Position numbers and translations under genes: made by a program. This document shows positions 44,956 through 56,450 of a stretch of DNA of 64,000 nt, piece after piece. The notes under the pieces were generated by a model, which was not told the origin of the DNA, did not search any database, and saw only the letters and a list, made by a program, of their open reading frames with translations. Position 1 is the stretch's first letter, and each line of letters starts with the position of its first letter. Where the stretch lies: contig OX155963.1 in assembly GCA_944548615.1 (NCBI GenBank), forward strand, positions 22,724,900-22,788,899, written 5' to 3'. Source of the stretch: Micropterix aruncella (Eukaryota > Arthropoda > Insecta > Lepidoptera > Micropterigidae).

Positions 44956-45685
44956 GTATAATGGTAATCCAGGTTACTAATTCGCCCCTCTGAGGATAAC
45001 GAACTCTTGGACTCGAAAGATGTCTCCACGTACCATTTTTGTGCACAGGTAAACTTTGAAAATTGATCGGTTTTAGCAGTTGGTAACGTCACCTTACGTA
45101 GTCACTGGTGTATGCCGGAAGGAAAAATCCAAATGGAGAAATGTTTTTTATTGTGCCCTGTCATCTGCCTTACACCGAAAAACATGAAATATAGGGCGAT
45201 TATCATAACCCTTGCAGGATCTACAATAATAAAAGTTTATTTACACGTTTTCTAAGCCAAAACGGCTTTATTCTAAAATAATACTACGCGGACGCCTTGA
45301 CGTTTGAAAACAATATTATAAAACTGCATTTGTAAGAGTTGTTTCTATTGGATACCTTGGAAGATTATTGATGTTACTATGTGACGGATGAACACGCAAG
45401 ACATAATATCAAAATTAGCATCACCGGAGTTGTCTAATATCTAAATAACAGTGTCTTCGGAAAAATCCAATTTATTAGACAATTATAATATATAATAGAT
45501 AGGTGTACTTGTAATTTGGTTCAGTAATTTTAGTGATGATACAAGATCGACGTTTTAGAAGGATTGAACCTTTAATTCGAGATAATATGAAATACCTAAT
45601 TTCACCTAGTACGGTGTTAAGTGGCGTTTTGGTCCATTGTTTGTATGTTCGTTTCTACTATTTATTGTGAAATTTCATAATGGGC
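44956..45685. other. Unassigned stretch
   Basis: No gene or known repeat is recognised. Confidence 0.35.
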
Positions 45686-45689
45686 GGGT

Positions 45690-45930
45690 TTATTGTCATA
45701 TAACAATCTCTTACAAACAACCCTAATATGAAGTGTTTATATGAATGTGTGCTTGCAACATGTGTGTAAGTGTGTGTCTTGTTATTGCATTCGATCGACA
45801 GCATTCAAATGCTATTCCGTTAATTTTATCCCAACGGAAAATGGTAACCCAGCCGGGAATCGAACCCGGAACCATACAATGTAATGTCTGACGACCTAAC
45901 CACTGTGCCACCAAGCCGTATCCAGTATTA
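45690..45930 (-). mobile_element. tRNA-derived SINE
   Basis: On the minus strand the head carries an A box TGGCACAGTGG (45910-45900) and a B box GGTTCGATTCC (45866-45856) at normal tRNA spacing. A non-tRNA body with ACACACTTACACACATG-like sequence follows, with an A-rich end near 45690. The head lacks a clean acceptor stem, so it is a SINE and not a tRNA gene. The right limit is approximate. Confidence 0.8.
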
Positions 45931-46400
45931 ACCATTAATATATAATAGAGAACATAGAATATATACTCTCCATGAATACATATTACAGAATACTTAGTCA
46001 GGGAAATTTATTTTCCAATACTTTAATTACTGTGGGAAAAAAATGGACACCTTGGCAGAGTCATCCAATCTGAATGAAACATTCTGGGAATCCAAAAAAA
46101 TGACTACTGGAACATGTCTGTTTGTATGTGCATGTGTGTCTGTGTCGGCGTGTCTGTACTTACTGTATCTCAGGAACTACATAACCAATTAGAATCAAAT
46201 TACAAATATAGTCCATCCTTATGCTGAGATTTGAATATATTGCAAGGTATCCGCCATTTTGTGTCAAAATGGCGGCTTTTCCAAAATTAAAAGAAACGTA
46301 AATCCGTTAATACTGGTTCAAAAAAAAAGGATTTTGGAATTCTGAGGACATTGCCTAAACATGTATCACTATCCGAAATGTTGAGCGGGATTATTACCGT
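45931..46400. other. Unassigned stretch with small hairpin
   Basis: Contains CCGCCATTTTG-TGT-CAAAATGGCGG (46251-46275), a perfect 11-bp-arm hairpin. No gene is recognised. Confidence 0.5.
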
Positions 46401-46409
46401 ACTTTGCAG

Positions 46410-47110
46410 TTGTGCTAAGTTCACCGTCCAAATATCCAATTCTGGCTCAGCCGAACATAGTGCATTCGAAGCGTCCGCACCGTGAAGCAGTGTTGAACGA
46501 TGTTAGTTCTAGCTCGCGGTAACGCGAACAATACGTGAGTCCTAGCAAGGTAGTAATTGGCGGGTACAAACAGACCGATTTTTCTAAGGATGGTCGGATT
46601 ATCAACGAAACCCCTAAGCAGTCTATATATGTGGCAGATTGCCAGCCAATCTCTTCTTACGCTTAGTGAGTTGTACCCAACCATCCCCAGAATAAATGCT
46701 GTAGGATATATAAAAAGCGATAATATCCATGCTGTTAAAGTACAGGAACCTCAGAAAGCGTTTCTGTATACTCTTCAGCCTGGATATGTAGCTATTTTTG
46801 TAAGGAGTCCATATTGCCGCGTTGACTTCTAATCTGCTCCGAATTAGGGAATTGAATAGGAGGCGCATGACAAATTTGTTGTTGAACTGTCTCATGCTCC
46901 TCATTACAAAACCTAGCGATTTGTAAGAATTATCAACTAGAGTGTAGATGTGCTGTCTGTATGTCAACCGTGAGTCAAAGGTCACTCCTAGGTCCCTTGT
47001 TTGATTTACTCGTAATAGTGCCTTGCCATCAATGTCGTAACTATGTAAAAGCGGGGCGTCACCTCACGAGTACGTCATGATAGAACATTTGCCGGTATTG
47101 AAGTATAACA
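46410..47110 (-). pseudogene. LINE ORF2 C-terminal remnant
   Basis: The minus frame from 46985 reads MTFDSRLTYRQHIYTLVDNS, SLIRSRLEVNAAIWTPY and LKSIQKRFLRFLYF. A second frame continues with LLRGFVDNPTILRKIGLFVP to 46421. Upstream, LLYFNTGKCSIMTYS lies at 47110-47060. This order is the thumb and post-RT part of a Jockey-like ORF2, broken by at least one frameshift and a stop. Confidence 0.8.
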
Positions 47111-47609
47111 GTTGGTACGGTTCGGAAGCTCATACATATTCGACTATCGACCGCTAGATGTCGTTACCGGTTTCATATTTGCACACCTATTAATGCTTAT
47201 TTATTATACCTACAAAAAAATATGTATCGTCGTTTTCAAAGACCTATTTAGCACTTGCAGGTCGTTAAGAATGATGTTTGTTCGTTTCCATTTGATTTAT
47301 GATTCCTTCATTAAAATCCCGTGGTGTTCATTTCAAAACAATCCTTGATAACCTTGTTTATTTATGCTTTTATATGTCCGAATTTTATAGCTAATTGCAG
47401 TTTAATAGCGTTTTCAATAAAATCATAAAACCATGTTTTTTCCTTGCTTGGGATTTAGCTTATAATTCTTAGTGGTAAAATTAGATAATTAAAATATAAA
47501 GTTCACAGTGAAAACATTCTTATTGAATTTGTCATATATTTAAACATAATTTTGGAGCACTGGTGGTATTATCACTCTAATTTCGGAGCACTGGTGGTAT
47601 TTTCACATA
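47111..47609. other. Unassigned AT-rich stretch
   Basis: Holds a ~30-bp tandem, 'tttcggagcactggtggtat', at ~47551 and ~47580. No gene is recognised. Confidence 0.45.
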
Positions 47610-47990
47610 TAACTTTATTTATATTATTTATTCGAATTTTATATTATATTTATTGCCGATTATATAATGGAATTGCATTTTATTTATTATATTATCTTTT
47701 AATATGTTTTTATTATTATTATTTTTTTATTTTATTCTGAAGACCACATTTTAGGACAATTTAGAGCTATTAGCTTTTTACAAAAACTTGTACATTTGTA
47801 AGCAATCAAGCAATCCAGCAAACTTGATTGAAATATTAGAGTCCTGTTCACCCTAGAACGGGCTAGTCCCAGTTGGGTGACAGAAACAAATAAGCGAAAG
47901 GTTAAGGTTTTGCCATTCGGTTCCTCTTATTTTTGTAAGCTATTCAAAGTTTTATAGTAATTAATTCTTAAACAAATAAATAAATAAATA
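47610..47990 (+). repeat. LINE 3' end, truncated copy of the 34185 family
   Basis: Reverse complement of 34185-34560, sharing 'acgggctagtcccagttggg', 'acagaaacaaataagc' and 'aaggttttgccattcggttc'. It ends in (AAAT)n. Confidence 0.8.
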
Positions 47991-48079
47991 ATTTAAAAAA
48001 TAGTCTTTTATATACATTCAAGGGGGAGATACAGGTGGAAACGCCAAACAACACATTGCATTGCATCAAAACAAGTAAA

Positions 48080-48460
48080 TATATAAAAAATAAAAATAAA
48101 ACACGACTGGCGTTACAGGAAGTGAACTATTGTATTCATAATTACTCTTATTACGGCTTTTTATAAGTTATGTATTTATCCATATTGATACCTGTATACT
48201 TGACCTTTCATTTAACACAACACAATATATTTATGTTAATTTATTGACATTTAGACATTTAGATCACTACTTACTTAATATTTGGACAGTTCAGGTACCC
48301 TATGACACTCGGGATGACATAATGGTTCTAACAATACCATACACTTCTAAATCAGTTCAAGCTTTTAGAAGTAGTGGTGGAATAAATAAACGAAAAACAT
48401 ACATAGATGGACCCTAAACATGTTACACTCCTTTTTTATTGGGCAGTCGTGTAATAAAAT
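48080..48460 (+). repeat. Dispersed repeat family C, copy 3
   Basis: Colinear with 4249-4690. Confidence 0.65.
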
Positions 48461-49659
48461 AAATAATTACAAATGTTTAAACTGTAAATTTTAAACCAAT
48501 AGTTAGATAAAGGTCAAAATTTTCATGTGAATATTTTTTACTCTATAAAATAAAAATCTTTCAGATTTCATTAATTTTAGTAAAACTTTATAATAGTAAA
48601 GCTGAAAATCCCACAAAAATTTATATAATCAAATTTTGACGAATTTTAAATAAAAACATGTCCACTCTGAAAGTGTTTTCTTTCTTTTTAAACGTCCTTC
48701 GACTTATTGACTCTTAGAAGACTAAATGGGTTATGTTTATCGAGAGATGTTTTAAATGAGAAAGAAAGTGAGACTATTATAGCTAAAGCTTATTCCAAAA
48801 TGTCCACTTTCTCACCACGTCCTTCTCATAGTGTTTAAGAGTTTTACAATATGAGACTTTAATAAAGTGCACTTTTATACCTTATCTTCTCATTCCCTTA
48901 AAGCTAAACCTATTTATAATATTGCTTCGAAAGCAAAACTACGAAGTGATGTTTTTCAGGTTTTTATGGGGCCGACCATTAAAAGCCATCTCCTACCTAC
49001 GAAAACCTCACGTTACATTAGCCTGCGTCGCATTCAATATTAGTAGACCTGTCAAAACGCATGATTTGTGCTTATAGCTTAGACGATACGATTCCGTCGA
49101 GGATACATTTTGAACGCTGCGTAATTCGCTTGGTGCCCGCTATAAAGTCTTTTCATGTCTTGTCAAAGTAGATGAATGCAGAAAAAAGAGCTTCTTTTCA
49201 TGGCGAAAATATAAATTTTATTTAAGGAGGCTCCAATTCGCCAAAACACAGTTCCATACCGTACATTGGGCCCGCTTGTGTTTCTTTGTGAACAATACGT
49301 GATAGAGCAATACGTTAGAGCGGAATATGAAACGAACGATCACCGATAAAAACTACCAGTCGAACTTATAGAATAGAATAGAATAACTTTTTTGTGCTAT
49401 AAAAACATAACTTAATGAATATTACACTGGTTTTATTAAAAAGGCAATTTGCACAAATGGCGGACTTATCACTCGTTCGAATAAATTTTAACACATTTCG
49501 TGCGGTGTTAGATTCAGATGCTTTATCTTTGGTGGGTAGTTTTAATGCGAAAAGGTGACAACCGTTCATTTCACATTCCGTTCTAGCGTATTGCCCTGTC
49601 TCGTTCACACGAACTAATTTTTAATTTTAGTTCACGGAGAAACGCAATCGAGCACATTC
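48461..49659. other. Unassigned AT-rich stretch
   Basis: No coding family is recognised. An 80-codon minus frame (49366-49608) has no recognisable domain. Confidence 0.4.
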
Positions 49660-49900
49660 ATAATTCATAATTGTATTCATTTAAAAACATTAATTAACAA
49701 TGTATTAAAGGCAGAATCTGCCCAACTAGGCCGTAGCCCGTACCAAGGAAGACTCTATTTATGGCAACGATATATTCATACGCATATAGATAGTATTAAA
49801 ATGAAACATATAAAATGTGATAAAATATCAAAGAAATAAGTGTATTCAAATTAAATTTATAATTATATTTAAAAATATCTATATAGTATGATCATGGAAA
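49660..49900 (-). repeat. LINE 3' end, 5'-truncated
   Basis: Reverse complement of 44740-44955, including 'ggcagaatctgcccaactag' and 'gccgtagcccgtaccaagg'. Confidence 0.65.
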
Positions 49901-51059
49901 TAAAAATTAATATAAAATATCGTAATATGAACTTTGTAGAACAAATAATTGTGGCATATATAGAACAAATAATTGTGGAAAGGCCTACTTGATGTACAAC
50001 GAATAGTTGCAAGAGCTTCAATTACAATATACTCTTCGTGACCCCACCATACTGGCTAAAACTTGCACCAAACGACTTCGGAAATTGTTTGAAGTTTGTT
50101 CATGGTCGGCAAGGTAATTTATTGATTTTTCAAGATGCTGTAGAAGACGCCTTTCGATTATATATGTAGATATAATCAGCGGGATAAATTACCCGCTGAA
50201 AAATTGGCGAAAGTTTACCATTATCGCGACGATAATGGTTAATATTTCAAATAATTAAAATGTAACAAATCGCCTTTTATGTAAGCTTAAGGGGGAGATG
50301 CAAGCAAGAACGCCGAAACAACACGTTGAATATTTGAAATAAAAGGTATAATTATAAATGTTTCAACTATAAATGTTATAAGAATAGGTTTATAAAAGTA
50401 TACACTTTCATGTGATTTATGTATTATTTTTCTATATATTATGACTAATACCAAGCTAAAATGGCTTTATGCTTTATCGATTACGATTTTTTTTTAATCA
50501 TATCCCCGTATCATTTCTTAAGTATTTAAGTAGATAAGAACTCTAATACAAAAAGTAGCAAAATAAGAAATATATTGCATTTCAATATTGTAAATAGTAG
50601 ATATATTGCAGTTTTTGAATACCATTTGATATTGGTAATGTTTCCATTTAATGTTTTTAATCCATCAACTGTTTTATTCCATTTACTGTGTTTATTTCAA
50701 TTTAATATTTTAAATCCATTTAATATTTTTAATCCATTTATGTTTATATTATTTCGAAAATGATCATTATGTTTTTAGCTCGAATTAACAAAACATAATA
50801 CTTTGTGTATTTTAGTTTCATAAGGAATATTATTGTGATTAAGTCATTACTAACGTTGTTTGAATGCTGATGAATCAGCAATCGTTTATTTGATATAACA
50901 GAATGTATTTTTTATTTCAGGACATTCACAATAAAACACACTATACATACATCACAGAAAATAACCGATAACAAGATTTAACCAGAGGTGTGTATTTAAA
51001 AATGTCTCATATCGCTCTACTAAGCTACACTTGTGCTAGAGCGGACATTACACTGCATT
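49901..51059. other. Unassigned AT-rich stretch with hairpins and short repeats
   Basis: Two neighbouring small hairpins lie at 50177-50198 (CAGCGGG/CCCGCTG) and 50217-50239 (ACCATTATCG/CGATAATGGT). 'tttaatatttttaatccatt'-like units repeat at ~50645-50745. No gene is recognised. Confidence 0.45.
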
Positions 51060-51235
51060 ATATATGTATGTAATCCATTTAAAATAATAAATATTTTATT
51101 TCATATTGATATACAATATTTTATATTAAGCATACCTTAGTACAGGCAAGGCCTAGTTAGGATAACTTTGCATTTAAAAACATGTGTAACTTTATAGATT
51201 TAATAAAGAATTTTGAATTGAATTGAATTGATATA
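51060..51235 (+). repeat. LINE 3' end, 5'-truncated
   Basis: Carries 'ggcaaggcctagttagg', AATAAAG and a TTGAATTGAATTGAATTG tail. Confidence 0.55.
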
Positions 51236-52319
51236 TATATTAGGTGTCGGATTAATGCTGGGTATTAATATGATTATAAGTATATACATATATAGATAGC
51301 TCGTTACTTTTGGATCTGTATATAACTGCTTGTTGGTTTTGGATCTGTATATAAACTTAAGAAAGTGTTGAATCGCTAATTTTACATTTATAAATAAACT
51401 AACCAATGAGAAACTATTTATTTCATTAATAACCGCTGAGCAACCAGGATACCAGTTTTTTCTTAAATACAAATATCAATGTAAATAACTTTCACTATTT
51501 CGGTTTTGCAGGGCTAACAATTTTTCTCAGTGGTAGAGTATGCAATACCGTTATAGATTCGGATAGAGTTGGTTCTGTAGAATGCAAATCGAGACTCTTA
51601 CAAAATACCAAAGTTGGGTATTTTTCTCAGCAACTTTTTCTATATTATACCATATTTTTCCTAATTTTACGTAACGACCTTATCGGCTTAATTTCTATTA
51701 GTTCATATATTTTTATAATGGAAGTTCAAACAATGAGAAGATTTTGTCCTTTGAACTTAAATATAGCAATAAACGGCCTTACACTACTAAGATAAATTAT
51801 ATATATTTTTTTATTAAGCGTTTTTTTTATTATAGGAAAATTTTAAATTTTAAGCTCATTTAATTTACTGGTTTTACGCAAATGACTCAATGACGTATTC
51901 AAATTTAGCGTTCGGTGATCTTCGGGTTTTGTTTATTAGGTAGAATTTTTCATAGTTTTGCAACGAATTACTTCTCTGAACGCCTGTATGTAGTAGGTAT
52001 ACACTTCATCAACTATGATTTTTTACCTCGAAATTTTCACATAAAATAGACAATTACAATTAATAAAATAGACACTGAATTATATCTTATACTATGATGA
52101 CTTTTTTGAAAGTGTATTCATTTATTACTTGTAAATTAATTTGCCCACATAAACCTTCAGTCACAATAACCCTGGCGGCATGGTCGGTAGATATTTCCAC
52201 TTGGCAATAGGCCCACCACATTGCACTCTTTTGTGTGTGCAATAAAGCTTTTGAAACAAAAAACAATGTCCTAACACGATAACATTTACTTGCAGGGTTT
52301 AGGGGTACGACTATCCGAA
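51236..52319. other. Unassigned AT-rich stretch
   Basis: No gene or repeat end is recognised. 'tggatctgtatataa(c/a)' is duplicated at ~51311 and ~51340. Confidence 0.4.
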
Positions 52320-52570
52320 AACAAATTTCAAATTTCAAATTATTTATTGAGTTCAAATTATGATTACATTCAATATACAAAAGTCTTAACCTAACTAGGC
52401 TGCCGCCTGTTCCAAGGTAGACAATCTATTTTAATTATCCTAAGAAATCTATAATATTATATTTATATAAATAAACAAAATCATACTTAATGTAACAGAA
52501 AGAGAAATATCTTAATTACCTAATAAAAATTCGTAAGAAAATGTCATGAACATTGTCAATATTATTTTAT
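52320..52570 (-). repeat. LINE 3' end, 5'-truncated
   Basis: Starts with AAATTTCAAATTTCAAATT (minus tail), then 'cttaacctaactaggctgcc' and 'gcctgttccaaggtag'. Confidence 0.6.
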
Positions 52571-53148
52571 TTTAAAACATGATAAAAATTAATATATATT
52601 TATATATGTATTAATAAGTATTCATATGTATTATTAATATACAAAATAAATTTACAAAAATTAAAATCAAATTACATTTAGAAATCATCAATTTATATTA
52701 CTACATAGGGGCCGATTGCGGTTCTCCGATGAACGAAAATTATGACGAAAATAAACTAATATTATGTCGAAAATCGCAATAAAATTGTGTCGTCCAATTT
52801 CGTATTTCGGTTCTTTTCATGTAATTATTTAAATTCATTTCGAACGTATTTAAGTTCAAGTCTGTCGGTCAGTCGCCGAACGCTATCGCGGTTCTTCTAT
52901 TTTGACAGTTCGCCCGGCATAAAAAGAAATTTTAGTCCGTCGCAGCTGTGTAGTTTAGTTCGCACCTTTTGTGTGCGGATTAAGTTTTGTTTATTTAAAA
53001 ATCTTTCGGAAAATGTTTCCTTTTGCGTGTGCAATTATTCAAAAAAGAAAAGACGAGTAGCGGCAGCGGTAGGAGTGTATAATTACCGTTATTTTGGTAT
53101 AAAATACGATTTTCTTCTCGACCATAACCTATAATATTTTTGTTGCAG

Positions 53149-54101
53149 TGTTGAAAGAAGATTGACTCATCGTTATATCCGAGATCATTGTAACCCTTTC
53201 GACGTGCCTGCAGTCGTCTTCGTTAAACTTTATAGGATCTCTAAAGAAACTGCCTATTTTCTAATAGAGAGCCTTCAAGACAACCTGAAAAGCCAAAGAA
53301 GACACGGAATTTTTCGTCAGCATCAAGCTAAATAACCAATTTAATATTTGATCGTGTCTGATTTTGACTGAGACATGTTAAAGTTTTCTCACGGATAGCG
53401 GGCTTTCCGGGAGTTGTAGGCGTTATTGACTGCACCCAAATAGCCATTGTTAGGTTGCAGAAAGACACAGAGCACGTCCCAGGACGACTATTCTTTAACC
53501 GAAATGGTTTCTATAGTCCTAACTGCCAATTTGTAAGGATTATTTTGGGACACAACCATGTTCTATATTCTGTGAATATATTTGTAGCGATAAAATATAA
53601 TTATATTATTTTCAATGTGTGTAATGCTCCAATGGAGGTAATCCATGTTAATGCAATGTTTCCCGGATCCACACATGATTCTGCAGTCTGGCAAGGCTCA
53701 GATCTGAACAGATTGCTGGAAGCTGGAATAGCTAACGATGAATGGCTTTTATCCCCGAATAGTCAACTAATTTTTACTTTAGAAATGTATAAATGCAATT
53801 TCATTTATAGGAGATTCTGGGTATCCTCTATTACCAAGGCTGATGATGCCGCATGCGGATCCGGTGGACGATAGCCCCGAAGGGACGTAGAACGTAGCCC
53901 ATACGGTGACGAGTCGTAATCGAAAAATGTTTTGGCGTCATGAAGATGAGATTTCGATGCCTCCATAAACACCGGACCTTGCATTACGAATTGACAAAGG
54001 CGTCAAAAATAATAGCAGCCGTGGTAGTACTCCACAACCTATCAGCAAAGAGGAATGATCCATTGTCGGAGGAAGTATTTTGTAAGAGGAGTAATTTGTG
54101 A
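53149..54101 (+). pseudogene. Harbinger DDE transposase, decayed
   Basis: After a good acceptor (TTTTTGTTGCAG, ending 53148) the frame reads RLTHRYIRDHCNPFDVP and RISKETAYFLIESLQ, the usual N-terminal part. A stop and a deletion follow. Then come GVVGVIDCTQIAIV (first Asp codon 53428), VPGRLFFNRNGFYSPNCQ and FPGSTHDSAVW (second Asp codon 53677). After a probable small intron (acceptor TTTCATTTATAG) come GDSGYPLLPRLM, and in another frame VIEKCFGVMKMRF (Glu codon 53922), ending with TGA at 54101. The triad residues survive, but stops and frame changes prevent a full protein. Confidence 0.85.
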
Positions 54102-54605
54102 TGCAACTGAATTAGAATCTAAAATATTGTTTCAGAAATCGAATTTGACCGAAGAACGGTGAATAACCCCCCTCAGGACGTGTCATTTCTGATTGCGGTC
54201 TGAAATATCCGCGACAACATTACCCGGTTTCTAATTTCTGTAAAAATGTTCACTGTTGCTGCCAATGTTAGCGTATTTATTTAGTTTAATGATTAAAGAG
54301 AATTGTGGATGTAGAGTAAATTTTGAAATCTAAACACTATATTTTGTAATTTTTTAATTTAAGATATTTTAAACATATTTTTTTGAAAATTATATAAATT
54401 TTTATTATATAATATTTTATTCCATAAATTTTTATTATATATTTTTTTATTGTATAAATTTTTAATATATAAAGTTCTATTATATACATTTTTATTATAT
54501 AATTTTATAGTTTCTTGGGCATTCTTATTTTTCTTGGGCGTTTGTTTTAATCGAATGCTTAGATGCGATAGTTTAGTAAATAAAAAATAAACAGTTTTAT
54601 TACAT

Positions 54606-54925
54606 TTATTTTTTATCATTTTTTTTTTGCAATACATCAACCAACAAAGTAGCCGCCGCTACGAGATATTGGGCAGCGGTCAGCTGCGCACGGCTGTTCT
54701 CCCGCAGAGCCTCTACCGTAGGGTCCTGTTCGGCGGGTGCGGACGGTGAGACTGCGGGGTATCCGGGGCCGCCGGCGTTGGGGCTGCGGAGTGTCGTCCT
54801 GAGCGTACGCCTCTCGCTCGACCGCTTCACTCGCTGAATGAGGTGTGGGAGTGCCGGAGCAGCGCCGCCTGACCGCTCATCGACGGACGCCCCATCTCCG
54901 CTATCCGCTCTTCCGCGACCGCCTC
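54606..54925 (-). CDS. Harbinger second gene (Myb/SANT-like partner), last exon
   Basis: A continuous frame of ~105 codons from the acceptor (TTCCATCCCACAG, exon begins 54925) to the stop at 54606. It reads PALPHLIQRVKRSSERRTLR, then ENSRAQLTAAQYLVAAATLL and VDVLQKKNDKK. It is Ala/Arg-rich with an amphipathic helix at the end, like the C-terminus of the Myb/SANT-like DNA-binding protein encoded beside Harbinger transposases. The Myb domain itself is not visible here. The preceding 75-nt intron (54926-55000) has a GTAAGT donor. The identification rests mainly on position. Confidence 0.5.
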
Positions 54926-55000
54926 CTGTGGGATGGAATAAAATAACATTATTTCTCCGTCGTGAAGTGAGTCACTTTAACCGTCGCGATCGATACTTAC

Positions 55001-55720
55001 ATTTCCCGCAACCACGATGATCCGTAAATGCATAGCAGTTGTTATTATGCAGTCGCCGAGATGCTCAGCAGCGGCAAGGTCTCCAGCGCGGTGGGGCGGG
55101 TCGTTGCATGCGGGACATCGGCGTTGGGGTTGCGGAGTGTCGTCCGGAAAGAACGCCTCTCGTTCGTCCGCCTCGCCGCCTGCAAGCGGAACGCCGGAAC
55201 GACGCCGCGCAGGCTGTGAACTCTCTTACGGCCACTGCTCGAGCGCTCGCCGACGGACGCCCGATCTTGGTATCCGCAACTATTCCGCGATCGCCTCTTG
55301 CGGGACCAACTAAAGTTATTTCTTAGCCGTGAAGGGCGTCAATTTTACTGTTGTGATCGATACTGAAATTTTCCGCAACTTCGATGATCGGTAAATGCCA
55401 ACTTCTAAGTCCGTCAATTCCATATCCGCCGTTTCATCCGGAACTTCCTGCGGGTTAAGTATTCTTTTAGTTTTTCCTCATGAGAGAAATTTTTCTCAAG
55501 AGCTGATTAGAAATAAAATACTTGCCATAAATATTTCCGGCATCCCACCAACCGCACAGCGGACGACTATTTCTGGCTCTGGCCTTCTCCCATTGTACTT
55601 AATGCATCCGTTAGCTCTGTCGTGCCCTCCTCGCAGCGGGTTGCAAGTTCCCTGTCCGTACACAAAACAATGTTTCATTATGAGATTATAAGTACAAAAA
55701 ACCACTAGTGACCGCATGGA
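55001..55720 (-). pseudogene. Harbinger second gene, upstream exon remnants
   Basis: Includes a second, diverged copy of the 54775-55030 block (55121-55397). Upstream of it is an exon-like piece after acceptor TTAACCCGCAG reading EVPDETADMELTDLEVGIYR. The frames are broken across the duplicated block, so I treat this part as non-functional. Confidence 0.4.
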
Positions 55721-56450
55721 TTCGACGGATCATATAGATTATTGATCATAAAATCGCACAATCATATTAATTAGGTATGTACCTATGTATAAAATATAGC
55801 CAAAAGGTAATGTATTTTTCAAGTTTGAGGTTATTCTGAAAATGCACTTTAGATTTATTTAGCATGCGTGCTGGTGGCAAATGAATAAAATGCGTTGATA
55901 CAACTTTTGCGTGCACAAGCACCTACGCATCAACGAAGCACGGAATAAAAACGTGTATTACGTGTATACATACCCGTAACCATCTCTCTATTGTGCTGTA
56001 GTGCATTCAGCAGGTGCTCCTGCTGCTGCCTGGTTATTTACGCTTTCCATCCATGTCGAATTAGTCGTAGACGAGGTTAGGAACACAACATCGCCGATCG
56101 TCACAATCCGTCAGCCGCGCCATGAATTTGACGTTTCTGCCCGGTGTTGCCATGTTAAGACGTTGGTTTTAATCCATTTTCATAGACATAAATATTAGTT
56201 CAAATTTTATGGCGCGAACTTATTTCGACAGAAAAGCGATAACTTTAATATTAGTCCATGGATTAATTTAGTTATTTTAAGTCCGCTACAATTTTAGTTC
56301 GCATAGAACCGCAATCGGCCCCATAATATACTATTAAGATTTTATTATAAAGTTATAAAAAATATTTATTAAAATTACAACAAAATTTCTCTTGAGATGA
56401 ATATTCCCTTGACATATTCATAAATTCAAAAAGAGACATTTTATAAAACA

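Larger units (their letters stand above)
52708..56322 (+). mobile_element. PIF/Harbinger DNA transposon, 3.6 kb
   Basis: Perfect 18-bp terminal inverted repeats, GGGGCCGATTGCGGTTCT, lie at 52708-52725 and 56305-56322, with 3-bp flanks ATA on both sides. The element contains a decayed DDE transposase on plus and a second, intron-containing gene on minus, the two-gene plan of this superfamily. An AT-rich centre (54345-54600) separates them. A ~350-bp GC-rich block is duplicated in tandem at 54775-55397. Confidence 0.9.

Noticed and set aside
45850..45920. A functional tRNA gene on the minus strand
   Set aside because: The tRNA head continues into a SINE body, and the acceptor arms do not match.
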